Positions 38,421 through 48,461 of a stretch of DNA of 64,000 nucleotides are shown in pieces. The notes under the pieces are model-generated. The model had not been told where the DNA came from. It worked only from the letters and a program-made list of their open reading frames with translations, and searched no databases. Position 1 is the first letter of the stretch; the number at the start of each line of letters is the position of its first letter. The stretch is from assembly GCA_018065985.1 (NCBI GenBank), contig JAGHSF010000010.1, positions 51,888 through 115,887 on the forward strand. Reading direction: 5' to 3'. Made by a program: the position numbers and the translations under genes. Origin of the DNA: Candidatus Cryptobacteroides choladohippi (GTDB taxonomy: Bacteria; Bacteroidota; Bacteroidia; Bacteroidales; UBA932).

Positions 38421-40283
38421 ATGAAGACATCCAAGTTATTTATCGCGGCAATATCCGCTATCGTACTGTTCGCTTCCTGCACAAAGGAAAATAACGGCGC
38501 AATCGAGAAAGCCGGATCGGTTTCCATCACACTTTCAGCCGGCATGACCGATGCCTCAGACACCAAGGCCAACCTTGGCGACAAGACAGGAACAAGCTAT
38601 CCCATGTGCTGGGAGGCAGAAGGCGAGACTGTAGCCGCTGTCATCACTGACGCTGAAGGAACCAAGACTACTGTTGTTTCTGAAAAAGAGTACACTGTTT
38701 CACAGGACAGCAAGACCGCAGATTTCAAATTCATCATCGCTGAAGATGTTGCCATGTCAGCAAAGAGCGTAATGTTCGTCTCTCCTGCATCCTGCGTGGT
38801 TGACGGAGCCATTTCTTATGATGCCCTTGCTGATCAGACACCCTCCGCTGCCGGAAAGGCGGATCCTGAAGCATGCATCATCAGTTCCGGTGAAATCATG
38901 CTTGACGCAGGCATCACCCTTGAGACACTCAAGGACGTAAGCTTCACTTCTGCTGTCGCATTCGCCAACATGACCGTCAAGGATGCTGATCTTTCCGGAG
39001 CTGCAACTCAAGTTGCATTCACTGCAAACGGAGAGAAGTCCATTGCAGGCATTTCCAGCACCATCACCGTCGATCTTTCAGAACTCGGGATCAGTGCTGG
39101 CGAGAACTTCAACGTCATCTTTGCTGTCAGCGCCGGCAACGAAGCCGTCCTTGGCGAGGGCTTCTCTGTTACAGTAAGCGACAACAATGGCAGCAGCGTG
39201 AACAAGGAAGTCAAGGCCGGGACTCTTGTATTCAATGCAGGCAAGGTTTCTGAATTTTCCGTGGCATTTGCCCAGGCAGCAAAGGGACTCAGACTTGATC
39301 TGAGCCAGTTCAACCTTGATGATGAGTTCGACAAGTGCCTTGTGCAGAAAGTCATGAACGGAGACAAGCAGGTGGCTGAACTTGACCGTGAATTCATCAA
39401 GGACGTGGATTCTGACAACCGCAGGACTGTGATATATCCCATGGGTTCAGACGGCAAGGCTGACCTCACCAAGGGAATTGACATAAAGACCGGAGGAAGC
39501 CTGGTCTGGACAAAGAAGTCAGGCACCACAGCTGATGCAGTTGCTCTTGGCGAAGGCTCGGGCAAGGTAAACGTTGTATATGTCAATGCCGATGGCAGCC
39601 TCTCTCTCACTTCATCTGCAACAGAATTCGATGAACTTACTCTGGCAGCAGATATTCTGGTCGACAAGAGAGGGTCTTCCGAGACCAACAGCTACAAGAT
39701 TGTGAAGATTGGTACACAGTACTGGATGGCTGAAAACCTTAAGACATTGCGTGGCTTCTACGGTACTGCCACTTACAAGATGAACTACCCGGCTGATGAT
39801 AATTTCCTTGGCGTCGGTGGTTATGGGTACGGAAAACTGAATGGCAGCGAAGACCAGACTCAGGTATTGTATGACGCCTTTGTAGCAGAAGGATATTTCG
39901 GATATGGCCGACCAGGTTCATCTTCATACAAAACTCTGAGCATTGAGCCTGAAGGATGGATTGTTCCCGAGAAAGATGACTTCACCAAACTAAAGAATAA
40001 TGTGAATGTCAGCTCAGACTGGGGCAACAGGCTGAAGGATGAACTCTATGAGAGTTCTCCGAAGGGCATCAGCAATATCACCGGTTTCAGTGCAAACGGT
40101 ACCGGTTATTATGATTCAAGCTCGAACTGGACGGCAAATACCATTTACTATTGGTCAAAGACTGATTACAATGCTATGGGTACACAGGTTTATGCCCTCA
40201 AGTTCACAATGAGCGGTGCAACTGGCTCCATCACTTACATAAATAATGACTACGGATGCTACATCCGTTTCATCAGGCAGTAA
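38421..40283 (+). CDS. FISUMP-domain lipoprotein
   Basis: Lipobox LFASC; YKIVKIGTQYWMAENLK; GWIVPEKDDFTKL. Confidence 0.8.
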   Translation: MKTSKLFIAAISAIVLFASCTKENNGAIEKAGSVSITLSAGMTDASDTKANLGDKTGTSYPMCWEAEGETVAAVITDAEGTKTTVVSEKEYTVSQDSKTADFKFIIAEDVAMSAKSVMFVSPASCVVDGAISYDALADQTPSAAGKADPEACIISSGEIMLDAGITLETLKDVSFTSAVAFANMTVKDADLSGAATQVAFTANGEKSIAGISSTITVDLSELGISAGENFNVIFAVSAGNEAVLGEGFSVTVSDNNGSSVNKEVKAGTLVFNAGKVSEFSVAFAQAAKGLRLDLSQFNLDDEFDKCLVQKVMNGDKQVAELDREFIKDVDSDNRRTVIYPMGSDGKADLTKGIDIKTGGSLVWTKKSGTTADAVALGEGSGKVNVVYVNADGSLSLTSSATEFDELTLAADILVDKRGSSETNSYKIVKIGTQYWMAENLKTLRGFYGTATYKMNYPADDNFLGVGGYGYGKLNGSEDQTQVLYDAFVAEGYFGYGRPGSSSYKTLSIEPEGWIVPEKDDFTKLKNNVNVSSDWGNRLKDELYESSPKGISNITGFSANGTGYYDSSSNWTANTIYYWSKTDYNAMGTQVYALKFTMSGATGSITYINNDYGCYIRFIRQ

Positions 40284-40302
40284 CAGCCAATACTTGATAA
40301 AG

Positions 40303-40332
40303 ATGACCGGCTCCACAAAAAGGGCCGGTCAT
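40303..40332 (+). terminator. Intrinsic terminator-like hairpin
   Basis: atgaccggc...gccggtcat followed by a T-rich stretch. Confidence 0.6.
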
Positions 40333-40419
40333 TTGTTATTTGCGCAGGCCCGCCGACCGTTCGGGCTCTGCTGCCGGCGCCTTGTTCAATGCTGGGTCTG
40401 AGAATGCCGCATCGGGCAG

Positions 40420-41535
40420 GTGAATGCCGGGGGTCCTTACCGTGCGACGGGCGAGAGCATCGACACCCATCCCTGCCCGGAATGGTTCGTTGACGCCAAA
40501 TTCGGCATCTTTATCGACTGGGGCCCATGGTCCGTGGCTTCATATTGCCCTTATGTCAAGGGCGAGCGCCTGTATCCTGACTGGTATGAGCATCGCTGCA
40601 GGCCCGGTTCCCGCGACTATGACTACCACGCGCTCAATTGGGGAGAGGACTTCGTGTCTGATGACTTCATCGACCTCTTCCTTGGCAAGCGCTTCGATGC
40701 CAGGGCTCTGGCCCAGACCTTCGATTCCTGCGGCGCGAAGTACGTGGTTCCCTTCCTGAAGCATCACGGCGGATTCTGCCTGTGGAACAGCTCGTGGACC
40801 TTCCGCGACAGCTACGACCGTGGCGCCAGACGCGACTTTGCCGCTGAGATAAGCAAGGCCTGCAAGGCACACGGCCTGAAGCTCGGCTTCTACGATTCGC
40901 TGCAGGGGGAGTGGGAGTACCCGGTGCTCGCCGACGACGGCTCAATCAAGATGTATGTCGAGAATAACGAGTACGTCGACTACGACCCGTACTTCGAGAG
41001 GGTGGCGTCCGGCAAAGTGGCGGTTCGAGATGTCTTCCGCGAGTGCATGGTTCCGCAGGCCGTCGAGTTCATAGACAAATACGACCCAGACATCCTGTGG
41101 TTCGACTATGACTGGACGATTCCCGCGACAAAGTGCGGCGTCTATGATGTGGCGGCTTACTTCTATAACAGGAACGAAGGACGCAAGGAGGTTGCGGTAA
41201 ATGACCGCTATGGCCTGTTGGAGCCCGAGGAAGACGGCGTCAGGGTGCAGAAGGTGCGTTCCGTCGGCCAGAACTGGTGCAGGACCGTGCGCGGCGATTT
41301 CTTCACCGACGAGTGGGGCGACACCGCTGAATGCATCGACCCCGCGTCCTGGCATGCATGGGAGTCCTGCTCCGGCATATCCAAATCGTACGGCAATCAC
41401 TGGATGGAACAGTACGATCCGTCGATGGTTATGACAGACAAAGAGTTCATCATTCACTTCATGGACATAGTGTCGCGTGGCGGCAATCTGCTGCTGCATC
41501 TATCGATGCAAGAAAAGCACCGCTGCCCGACATGA
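40420..41535 (+). pseudogene. GH29 alpha-L-fucosidase fragment lacking signal peptide and C-terminus
   Basis: PEWFVDAKFGIFIDWGPWSV, KHHGGFCLW, PDILWFDYDW; translation stops soon after SRGGNLLL. Confidence 0.7.
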
Positions 41536-41658
41536 TGTGACAATAAAACGCAGTCCACAAAGCACAACATCTCACAATATCGGCTGGCAGTATATCCGTC
41601 CAAACGTTATTGGGCTCATCAAGGCCTGTTCGCACGCTGAACACAATCACGCATTTTT

Positions 41659-41717
41659 GTTCATCCCAGCGCCGTTCCCACCGTCCGAATGAACATTTCT
41701 GCCTGTTATGTTCACGC
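41659..41717. repeat. 59-nt degenerate repeat, copy A
   Basis: Shares GTTCATnCCA, ATGAACnTnTCTGCC and TGTTCACGC blocks with copy B at 43220-43278 at equal spacing. Confidence 0.5.
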
Positions 41718-41889
41718 CTGACGCCCTTATTCACCGCCAACTGGCCAGCCACCAACGTTATTTAAAAAAACAACCTGAAACCAACTCTTTATTCCAGATT
41801 TTTGTTAATTTTGACTATGAGTACTAATTAAGAACTGACTCGAATGACCATAATTTGTTAATACTAGAAATACGATAATACAAATATCT

Positions 41890-42267
41890 ATGAAACGATT
41901 GATAATTACTTTCCTTTGTGCCTTTTCACTTGCTTCTTGTTCTGCTGTTATTAACTCAATGCAGGAGACAAATTTAACAGAGAGGACGGTCCTGGATCTT
42001 GAGGTGTACCAGACATTAAGTGAAACATCTGCAATTGCGTTCACAAAAGATAATAAGGCGGTAAAGGTCGTTTCATATGATGGCATGATGTATGACGGGA
42101 AACAGATTTCTGGATCTTTTATATTGGTTGGGACTTACACATACATTGCGAATAATGGTATGGAAAAGACAATTCCAACATATGTCAAACTCAATGAGCT
42201 GAAGCGCTATCGGGAAGAACAGGAACATAATAATCTGAATAACAATCGCAACGTCATCAAATTGTAA
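41890..42267 (+). CDS. Small hypothetical lipoprotein
   Basis: MKRLIITFLCAFSLASCSAV signal/lipobox. Confidence 0.6.
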   Translation: MKRLIITFLCAFSLASCSAVINSMQETNLTERTVLDLEVYQTLSETSAIAFTKDNKAVKVVSYDGMMYDGKQISGSFILVGTYTYIANNGMEKTIPTYVKLNELKRYREEQEHNNLNNNRNVIKL

Positions 42268-42303
42268 AACGAAAACCTTTCCTGCCACGATTATTCCACC
42301 ACC

Positions 42304-42876
42304 ATGAAATACCGCCACTACTACATCAAACCCGAATACACTGAGCATCAGACCTACTTTGGCACGGTGCCCGGTCTGCCGGAGGCTGGCATGATCGAGG
42401 CTCCCACACTTGACGAGTTCGAGGCGGAGTTCCATCGCGCCGTAGACGAGGCACTGCAGTCCGTCGAAAAGAGCCGCCATCGCCGGACAGTAAAACTGCT
42501 GGTCTGGGGTGCTGCTGTGGCGGGGCTGATTGTGATTCTTGCGGCCACTCTGCCGAGCAAGGACAAGCACCTGCAGGTGGTGTCTGAATCGGCCGCTGTG
42601 GCAGTGCAGGCCAAATCGGAGGCTATCGGGTTCGATCTATCCTGGTGGGGAGAGGGCACTTCCGCCAAACTGTGCAGGAAGGCGCTCAGCAACAATCTGT
42701 GGGTCGACAACTACCTGATTTTCAACGTCGGGTATGTCGCCCTGTCGGGCAAGCGTCAGCCTATATCGATCGGCATCTTCAATCAGGTTATCACCGCTTC
42801 ACCCGAGAAGATGGGCACCTATCTCGATGACCTGATCGACTCCGCCGAGAGCATTCTGGATTCTTGGTTTGATTGA
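42304..42876 (+). CDS. HicB-like N-terminal domain fused to a TM helix and a DUF4359-like C-terminus
   Basis: YFGTVPGLPEAGMIEAPTLDEFEAEFHRAVDEAL resembles HicB; LLVWGAAVAGLIVILAATL TM; NYLIFNVGYV...SIGIFNQVIT. Confidence 0.55.
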   Translation: MKYRHYYIKPEYTEHQTYFGTVPGLPEAGMIEAPTLDEFEAEFHRAVDEALQSVEKSRHRRTVKLLVWGAAVAGLIVILAATLPSKDKHLQVVSESAAVAVQAKSEAIGFDLSWWGEGTSAKLCRKALSNNLWVDNYLIFNVGYVALSGKRQPISIGIFNQVITASPEKMGTYLDDLIDSAESILDSWFD

Positions 42877-42901
42877 TATACACTGACCCCAAAATGCAAT
42901 A

Positions 42902-43187
42902 TATGAAGTCCTTTCTTTTCCTTCAGAACCTTGGAGCTGGGGATGTTATTATAATCGCCCTTGTCTTCATCCTTTTTTTTCATCATCAGATGCCTTGTCA
43001 ATGCCGGTAAGAGCGGACGTCCATTGAGGAAAAGTAACGACCGCATCATCTGTGGCGTCTGCGGTGGCATAGCCGAATACCTGGATGTCAGCTCATTTCT
43101 GGTGAGGTTCGTATTCGTTTGCTCTGGAGTTGGCATAGAGGCTTTTACCTGTTCCTGGCAATCGTCATGAGGGACTAGTTCGCATAT
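42902..43187 (+). pseudogene. Degraded PspC-domain gene (probable frameshifts)
   Basis: PLRKSNDRIICGVCGGIAEYLDVSSFLVRFVFV in one frame; GFYLFLAIVMRD continues in another. Confidence 0.55.
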
Positions 43188-43219
43188 CAGGGTGAGCGAT
43201 GAACAAATAACGCGATTTA

Positions 43220-43278
43220 GTTCATTCCACGCCACCAACCGGCCCTGGCATGAACGTATCTGCCATTATTGTTCACGC
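43220..43278. repeat. 59-nt degenerate repeat, copy B
   Basis: See copy A at 41659-41717. Confidence 0.5.
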
Positions 43279-43406
43279 AGGCAAACCTGGCCTGCCATTC
43301 TTGCATGCCGCTACCCCAAGAACCTCCTTGTTTTTCATCTGTTTGCCCCCAGGTCGGGGGATATCAGGCCACAACGCAATTGGGATGCATGTTTTTAATC
43401 AATCTT

Positions 43407-43438
43407 TTTGAAAATCATCAATAAAAATCCTATATTTG
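43407..43438 (+). promoter_or_regulatory. Promoter (TTTG-N20-TATATTTG)
   Basis: Upstream of the small ORF preceding zapA. Confidence 0.6.
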
Positions 43439-43460
43439 TAATTGGACCAATACGGGTTAT

Positions 43461-43730
43461 ATGCTCGAGCAACTGCAACAGGACATAACAAAGCTCATAA
43501 GCTTGTACGAACAGGAGAAACAGCGTGCTGACAAGCTCGCTGAAAGTCTCGCTCAGAGCAAGGAAGCCATAAAGGTCTACAAGGAGCAGATTACTGAATT
43601 GAACGGACAGATTGACAACCTGATGCTTTCCAATGCCTTCTCCGGTGGGGGAGACCACTCTCTTGCCAAGGAAAGGATCGACAAGCTTATCCGCGAGATT
43701 GACAAATGCATAAAGTTGCTTGAGAAGTAA
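43461..43730 (+). CDS. Small coiled-coil protein upstream of zapA
   Basis: Heptad-rich 89-aa ORF; TAATG overlap with zapA. Confidence 0.65.
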   Translation: MLEQLQQDITKLISLYEQEKQRADKLAESLAQSKEAIKVYKEQITELNGQIDNLMLSNAFSGGGDHSLAKERIDKLIREIDKCIKLLEK

Positions 43731-44011
43731 TGGATCAGAGCATTTCACTGAAAATAGGCGGCACAACATATCCCATGGCCGTTTCTTCCCCTGAAATGGA
43801 GCAGGCCTACCGTTTTGCGGCAGAAGAGGTCAACAAACTTCTTGCCTCATACGACACCCGTTTCCCTGACAGGTCCATTGCAGACAAACTCGCATTCGTC
43901 AGCCTTCAGCTGGCTGTGAACAAGTTGCTTGCAAAGAACTCTGCAAGGAACCTCAAGGCTGAAGCGGATGACATCCAGAAAGATCTGGAAGCCTATCTTG
44001 AAGGAAAATAG
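43730..44011 (+). CDS. zapA: Cell division protein ZapA
   Basis: ISLKIGGTTYPM...YRFAAEEVNKLL...FVSLQLAVNKLL. Confidence 0.85.
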   Translation: MDQSISLKIGGTTYPMAVSSPEMEQAYRFAAEEVNKLLASYDTRFPDRSIADKLAFVSLQLAVNKLLAKNSARNLKAEADDIQKDLEAYLEGK

Positions 44012-44017
44012 ACATTT

Positions 44018-44167
44018 AGCCGTCAGACCCATCTTCTGAAAACAACAAGTTCTTCGGAACCGGGTCCACTCGAGCTGAGGAAGGCAGGCCTGCTGCGACA
44101 GGAAGCCCGATACAGTACGGAGCCCAAATCCTATTCAGAGGTTTTTCTGAAATTTCGGCTGACGGCT
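44018..44167 (+). ncRNA. Candidate structured RNA, possibly 6S RNA
   Basis: 9-bp closing stem AGCCGTCAG (44018-44026)/CTGACGGCT (44159-44167), internal GUUC-UUCG-GAAC and UUCAGA-GGUUUU-UCUGAA hairpins, directly 3' of zapA. Confidence 0.45.
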
Positions 44168-44174
44168 TTTGCAT

Positions 44175-44220
44175 ATTGCCAGTATCTGCTTGACATACAA
44201 GCAGGTGCTGGCAATTTTTA
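44175..44220 (+). terminator. Intrinsic terminator downstream of the zapA-linked RNA
   Basis: attgccag...ctgcttg-acata-caagcag...ctggcaat + T-run. Confidence 0.75.
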
Positions 44221-44251
44221 TTGAAACAACACTATATTATATATACAAGTT

Positions 44252-45790
44252 ATGTGGTTATTTTTATTGATTGGCGCAGTAGTCGGTGCAATCGCCGCAC
44301 TGGCCATTTACATAACAGTTACAAAGACTGTCAACAAAGGCAGGGCCGCAGCTATCATCGAGAAAGCTGAGCTTGAGGCCGAGAGCATCAAACAGCAGAA
44401 GATCCTCCAGGCAAAGGAGAAGTTCCTCCAGCTCAAGAGCGAGCACGACCAGAAGTGCAACCAGCGCAACAATGAGCTCCGCGAGCGTGAGAACAACATC
44501 AAGAGCCGTGAAGGACAGCTTAACCAGCAGGCTTCAGAACTTGGAAAGAAGCAGCATGACCTTGACTCCCAGCGCGGACAGCTCAAGGCACAGCAGAGCC
44601 AGCTCGAGCAGAAGATGGCAGAGTGCCAGGCTCTTACCGATCAGGCAAACAAGGAACTCGAGAGCATTGCAGGCATGAGTGCCCAGGATGCAAAGAACCA
44701 GCTCATCGAGAACATGAAGGCCGAGGCACGCACAGAGGCACAGGCCTACATCAACGACACGATGGACGAGGCCCGTCTCAATGCTGCCAAGGAGGCTAAA
44801 AGAATTGTCATCAACACCATCCAGCGTACTGCAACCGAGACTGCAATCGAGAATGCCGTCACCACCTTCCCCATCGAGAACGATGAGATCAAGGGACGCA
44901 TCATCGGTCGAGAAGGCCGCAACATACGTGCTCTCGAGGCTGCTACAGGCGTCGAGATCGTAGTTGACGACACACCTGATGCAATCCTTATTTCCGCCTT
45001 CGATCCCGTCCGCAGGGAAGTCGCCCGCCTGAGCCTCCATCAGCTCGTCATCGACGGACGCATCCATCCGGCCCGTATAGAGGAGGTGGTCGCCAAGGTC
45101 AGCAAGCAGCTTGAGGACGAGATCCTCGAGACCGGAAAGAGGACCTGCATCGATCTTGGAATACACGGTCTCAACATCGAGCTTGTCAAGCTCATCGGCC
45201 GCATGAAATACCGTTCAAGCTATGGTCAGAACCTGCTGCAGCACTCACGCGAAGTTGCAAACATCTGTGCAGTGATGGCTTCTGAGCTCGGCCTCAATCC
45301 CAAGACTGCAAAGCGCGCAGGACTCCTGCACGATATTGGCAAGGTAAGCGACGCAGATCCCGAGCTTCCTCACGCATTCCTCGGCGCCAAGCTTGCAGAG
45401 CAGTACAAGGAGCGTCCTGACATCGTGAATGCCATTGGTGCTCACCACGAGGAGATGGAAATGACCAGCATCATCTCACCTCTGGTACTTGTTGCCGATG
45501 CCATCTCAGGCGCACGTCCCGGTGCCCGCCGCGAGGTTATCGAGAGCTACATCAAGCGTCTGAAGGGCATGGAGGATCTTGCAGCCTCATATCCTGGCGT
45601 CACAAAGAGCTATGCAATCCAGGCTGGCCGCGAGCTTCGCGTAATCGTTGGTGCCGACGAGGTATCAGACGATCAGGCAGCAAGGCTCTCTACCGAGATT
45701 GCTCAGCGCATTCAGGATGAGATGACCTATCCCGGTCAGGTGAAGATCACCGTGATCCGTGAGACCCGCAGCATTGCAATCGCCAAATAA
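44252..45790 (+). CDS. rny: Ribonuclease Y
   Basis: N-terminal TM, coiled coil, KH domain ([21 protein letters not shown]), HD domain (GLLHDIGK). Confidence 0.96.
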   Translation: MWLFLLIGAVVGAIAALAIYITVTKTVNKGRAAAIIEKAELEAESIKQQKILQAKEKFLQLKSEHDQKCNQRNNELRERENNIKSREGQLNQQASELGKKQHDLDSQRGQLKAQQSQLEQKMAECQALTDQANKELESIAGMSAQDAKNQLIENMKAEARTEAQAYINDTMDEARLNAAKEAKRIVINTIQRTATETAIENAVTTFPIENDEIKGRIIGREGRNIRALEAATGVEIVVDDTPDAILISAFDPVRREVARLSLHQLVIDGRIHPARIEEVVAKVSKQLEDEILETGKRTCIDLGIHGLNIELVKLIGRMKYRSSYGQNLLQHSREVANICAVMASELGLNPKTAKRAGLLHDIGKVSDADPELPHAFLGAKLAEQYKERPDIVNAIGAHHEEMEMTSIISPLVLVADAISGARPGARREVIESYIKRLKGMEDLAASYPGVTKSYAIQAGRELRVIVGADEVSDDQAARLSTEIAQRIQDEMTYPGQVKITVIRETRSIAIAK

Positions 45791-45820
45791 CGGCGGCATC
45801 AAAGCTGAATAGTATAAACA

Positions 45821-45852
45821 AAGGCGACCAGTAATCACTTATTGGTCGCCTT
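45821..45852 (+). terminator. Intrinsic terminator after rny
   Basis: aaggcgacca...tggtcgcctt + T-rich. Confidence 0.7.
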
Positions 45853-45930
45853 CTTATTAGTATATCAAAAGAATAGCTATCTATTTCGATTGCTTCCGAG
45901 CGCCAGCTTCTGCGGCAACTGCGTTTCTCC

Positions 45931-46764
45931 TTAGAGCGTTCCTATCATGGCCTTGAAGATGGCAGACATCTTGTCTGCGGCAAGGTCGGCCTGTTTTACG
46001 ACGTCGGCTCCGTCATTGAAGTTGCGGGGAATGTTGCGGGTGTTGGCTTCGTTGGTGACGACAGACATTCCGAATACACGGATGCCGCAATGACGGGCCA
46101 CAATCACCTCGGGAATGGTGCTCATGCCGAGCACATCGGCGCCGATGGTACGGTAGAAGCGCACTTCTGCAGGGGTCTCGTATGTAGGGCCGGTGCTGCC
46201 GAAATAGACGCCTTTGTGAAGCTTGATATCCATTTCGAGGCCTATCTTCTCAGCCTTCTCTATGAGTTCGAGATCGTAAGCGCAGGTCATGTCGAGGAAA
46301 CGAGGACCGAACTCGTCCATGTTGGGGCCGATGAGAGGATTGGGGAAAAGGCTGATGTGATCCTTTATTATCATCAGGTCTCCCAGATGATAGTCGATAT
46401 TGCATCCGCCAGCGGCATTTGAAACGAAAAGATACTCGATTCCAATCACCTTCATGACTCTTATGCAGAGGGTAACAAGTTCCATGGGGTAGCCCTCATA
46501 GTAGTGGAAACGGCCCTGCATGGCAATGACCTTGCGTCCGCCCATGTCGCCATAGATGAAATTTCCCTTGTGGCCAATGGCGGTTGAAACCGGGAATTCG
46601 GGAATCTCCTTGTAGGGGATGACGATGGGGTTCTCTATCTGGTCGGCAAGTTTGCCGAGTCCGCTGCCGAGCACTATGCCTACAACGGGTTTCTGCTGGC
46701 CGATGCGTTCGAGGACGTAGTCGGCTGCAGTGTGGATTCTTTGTACTCTAGGGTCCATAATCAT
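45931..46764 (-). CDS. Purine nucleoside phosphorylase
   Basis: VVGIVLGSGLGKLAD, MQGRFHYYEGYPM, GPTYETPAEVRFYR. Confidence 0.93.
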   Translation of the reverse strand: MIMDPRVQRIHTAADYVLERIGQQKPVVGIVLGSGLGKLADQIENPIVIPYKEIPEFPVSTAIGHKGNFIYGDMGGRKVIAMQGRFHYYEGYPMELVTLCIRVMKVIGIEYLFVSNAAGGCNIDYHLGDLMIIKDHISLFPNPLIGPNMDEFGPRFLDMTCAYDLELIEKAEKIGLEMDIKLHKGVYFGSTGPTYETPAEVRFYRTIGADVLGMSTIPEVIVARHCGIRVFGMSVVTNEANTRNIPRNFNDGADVVKQADLAADKMSAIFKAMIGTL

Positions 46765-46768
46765 GTGG

Positions 46769-48043
46769 TCAGCTAATTTTCGAGAGCACTTTGCGTGCCT
46801 GCTCGAGTATCTCCTTCTCACCCTTGATCTCCCTGTTCCTCATGACGAACTCTCCGTTGCAGATGACAGATTCGATGCAGTTGGAATGAGCCGAATAGAT
46901 GAAGTTTGCAAGGAATGGAGCAGGGGACAGGAAGAATGAATTGTCTGTATCTACGATGCTGAGGTCGGCAATGGCGCCTTCCTCTATCTTTCCTGTGTTT
47001 AGTTTGAGCGCCTTTGCCGCGTTGACGGTGGCACAGTCGAGCAGCTCGGGAAGAGGCATGGCAGTGGGGTCGTCCCTCCAGGATTTCTGGAAGAGTGCGG
47101 AGGTCTTCATGGTCTCCAGCATGTCGAGGTTGTTCGAAGAGGCGCAGCCGTCGGTGCCAAGGCAGATGTTGATGCCGGCATCACGCATCTCGTTGTATCT
47201 GAATCGGTAACCGGATGCTAGCTTGGTGTTTGAATTGATGTTGTGGACGCAATGCACGCCTCTGCTGGCAAGAAGCTCGATATCATGGTCGCTTACCCAG
47301 AGGGTGTGTGCGCAGATGAGGTCCGGACCGAGTATGCCGAGTGAATCGAGATACTCCACAGGCGTGAGGCCGCCGTGCAGTGCCATGCAGTCTTCAACCT
47401 CCTTGCGGGTCTCGCTGAGATGTATGTGCAGGTTCAGGCCATGCTGGCGGGCGAAATTGCTGATCCATAGCATGAGCTCCTCGCTGACGGAATAGATGGC
47501 ATGGAAGGCCACCTGATATTTCGAGTTGCCAGACCATTCGGCCATGGCACGGTCATACATCCGAACGCACTGTTCCTTCTGACGCTCCGCCTCTGCGGGG
47601 TCGTCCTTGTCCATCACCTCGTAACCGGTGGCGATTCTGAGTCCCATCTCGTTTGCGGCGCGGTAGGACTCGGGATGATGCCAGTAATGGTCGTTGAAAG
47701 TGGTGGTTCCGGTCTTTATCATCTCAAGACAGGCGACCTTGGTGCCCCAGTAGACGAAATCCTTGTCGATATTCGATTCGATATCCCATATCCTGGCGAG
47801 CCACTCATGGAATTTCATGTCTTCACCGACTCCGCGCATGAGAGTCATGGGGGAGTGGGTGTGCATGTTTATGAATCCGGGGACTGCCACCTTGCCGGCA
47901 CACTGCATCATCTCGACGTCGCCGGCCAGATTCCAATGGGCGCACGAACCCGCAGGCTCTATTCTGCTGAATATCCCTCTTTCAATGAGTATGTCCCTGC
48001 AGGAGTCGTCAACTGTTATATTCTTGAGAAGGATGGCTCCCAT
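46769..48043 (-). CDS. Amidohydrolase, MTA/SAH deaminase-like
   Basis: VPGFINMHTHSPMTLMRG, HIHLSET, AHTLWVSDHDIELL, LGTDGCASSNNLDM. Confidence 0.85.
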   Translation of the reverse strand: MGAILLKNITVDDSCRDILIERGIFSRIEPAGSCAHWNLAGDVEMMQCAGKVAVPGFINMHTHSPMTLMRGVGEDMKFHEWLARIWDIESNIDKDFVYWGTKVACLEMIKTGTTTFNDHYWHHPESYRAANEMGLRIATGYEVMDKDDPAEAERQKEQCVRMYDRAMAEWSGNSKYQVAFHAIYSVSEELMLWISNFARQHGLNLHIHLSETRKEVEDCMALHGGLTPVEYLDSLGILGPDLICAHTLWVSDHDIELLASRGVHCVHNINSNTKLASGYRFRYNEMRDAGINICLGTDGCASSNNLDMLETMKTSALFQKSWRDDPTAMPLPELLDCATVNAAKALKLNTGKIEEGAIADLSIVDTDNSFFLSPAPFLANFIYSAHSNCIESVICNGEFVMRNREIKGEKEILEQARKVLSKIS

Positions 48044-48379
48044 TTAAAGATCCTCGAACTCGACGTCAGAACTGTGCTCGTGAACGGGAATCTCACCTCC
48101 GAAGAAATTGTCCTTGATATAACCGATGACTTCAGAGAGTCCCTCTGAGAACTTTTCGAAATCTTCCTTGTAAAGGAAAATCTTATGCTTGTCGTAAGTG
48201 AATGTGCCGTCGGGGTTGTTGCGGCGTTTGCTCTCGGTGATCGTGAGATAATAGTCGTTATTCCCGCGTGTGGTTTTCACGTCGAAGAAATAGGTGCGCT
48301 TTCCAGCCCTTATAGGCTTTGAATAAACGTCTTCTGCATTGCGGTCATTATACCCTGCCTCGTAATCCTCTCTATGCAT
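48044..48379 (-). CDS. DUF3276 (PUR-type) protein
   Basis: KRTYFFDVKTTRGNNDYYLTITESKRR...KHKIFLYKEDFEKF. Confidence 0.85.
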   Translation of the reverse strand: MHREDYEAGYNDRNAEDVYSKPIRAGKRTYFFDVKTTRGNNDYYLTITESKRRNNPDGTFTYDKHKIFLYKEDFEKFSEGLSEVIGYIKDNFFGGEIPVHEHSSDVEFEDL

Positions 48380-48461
48380 AATTTAATGGATTAAATTTGT
48401 ACAAAAATAGAATTTTTTGTGAGATTCTGTGTTATCTTTGCATAAATTTTTGTTTGAAAGT

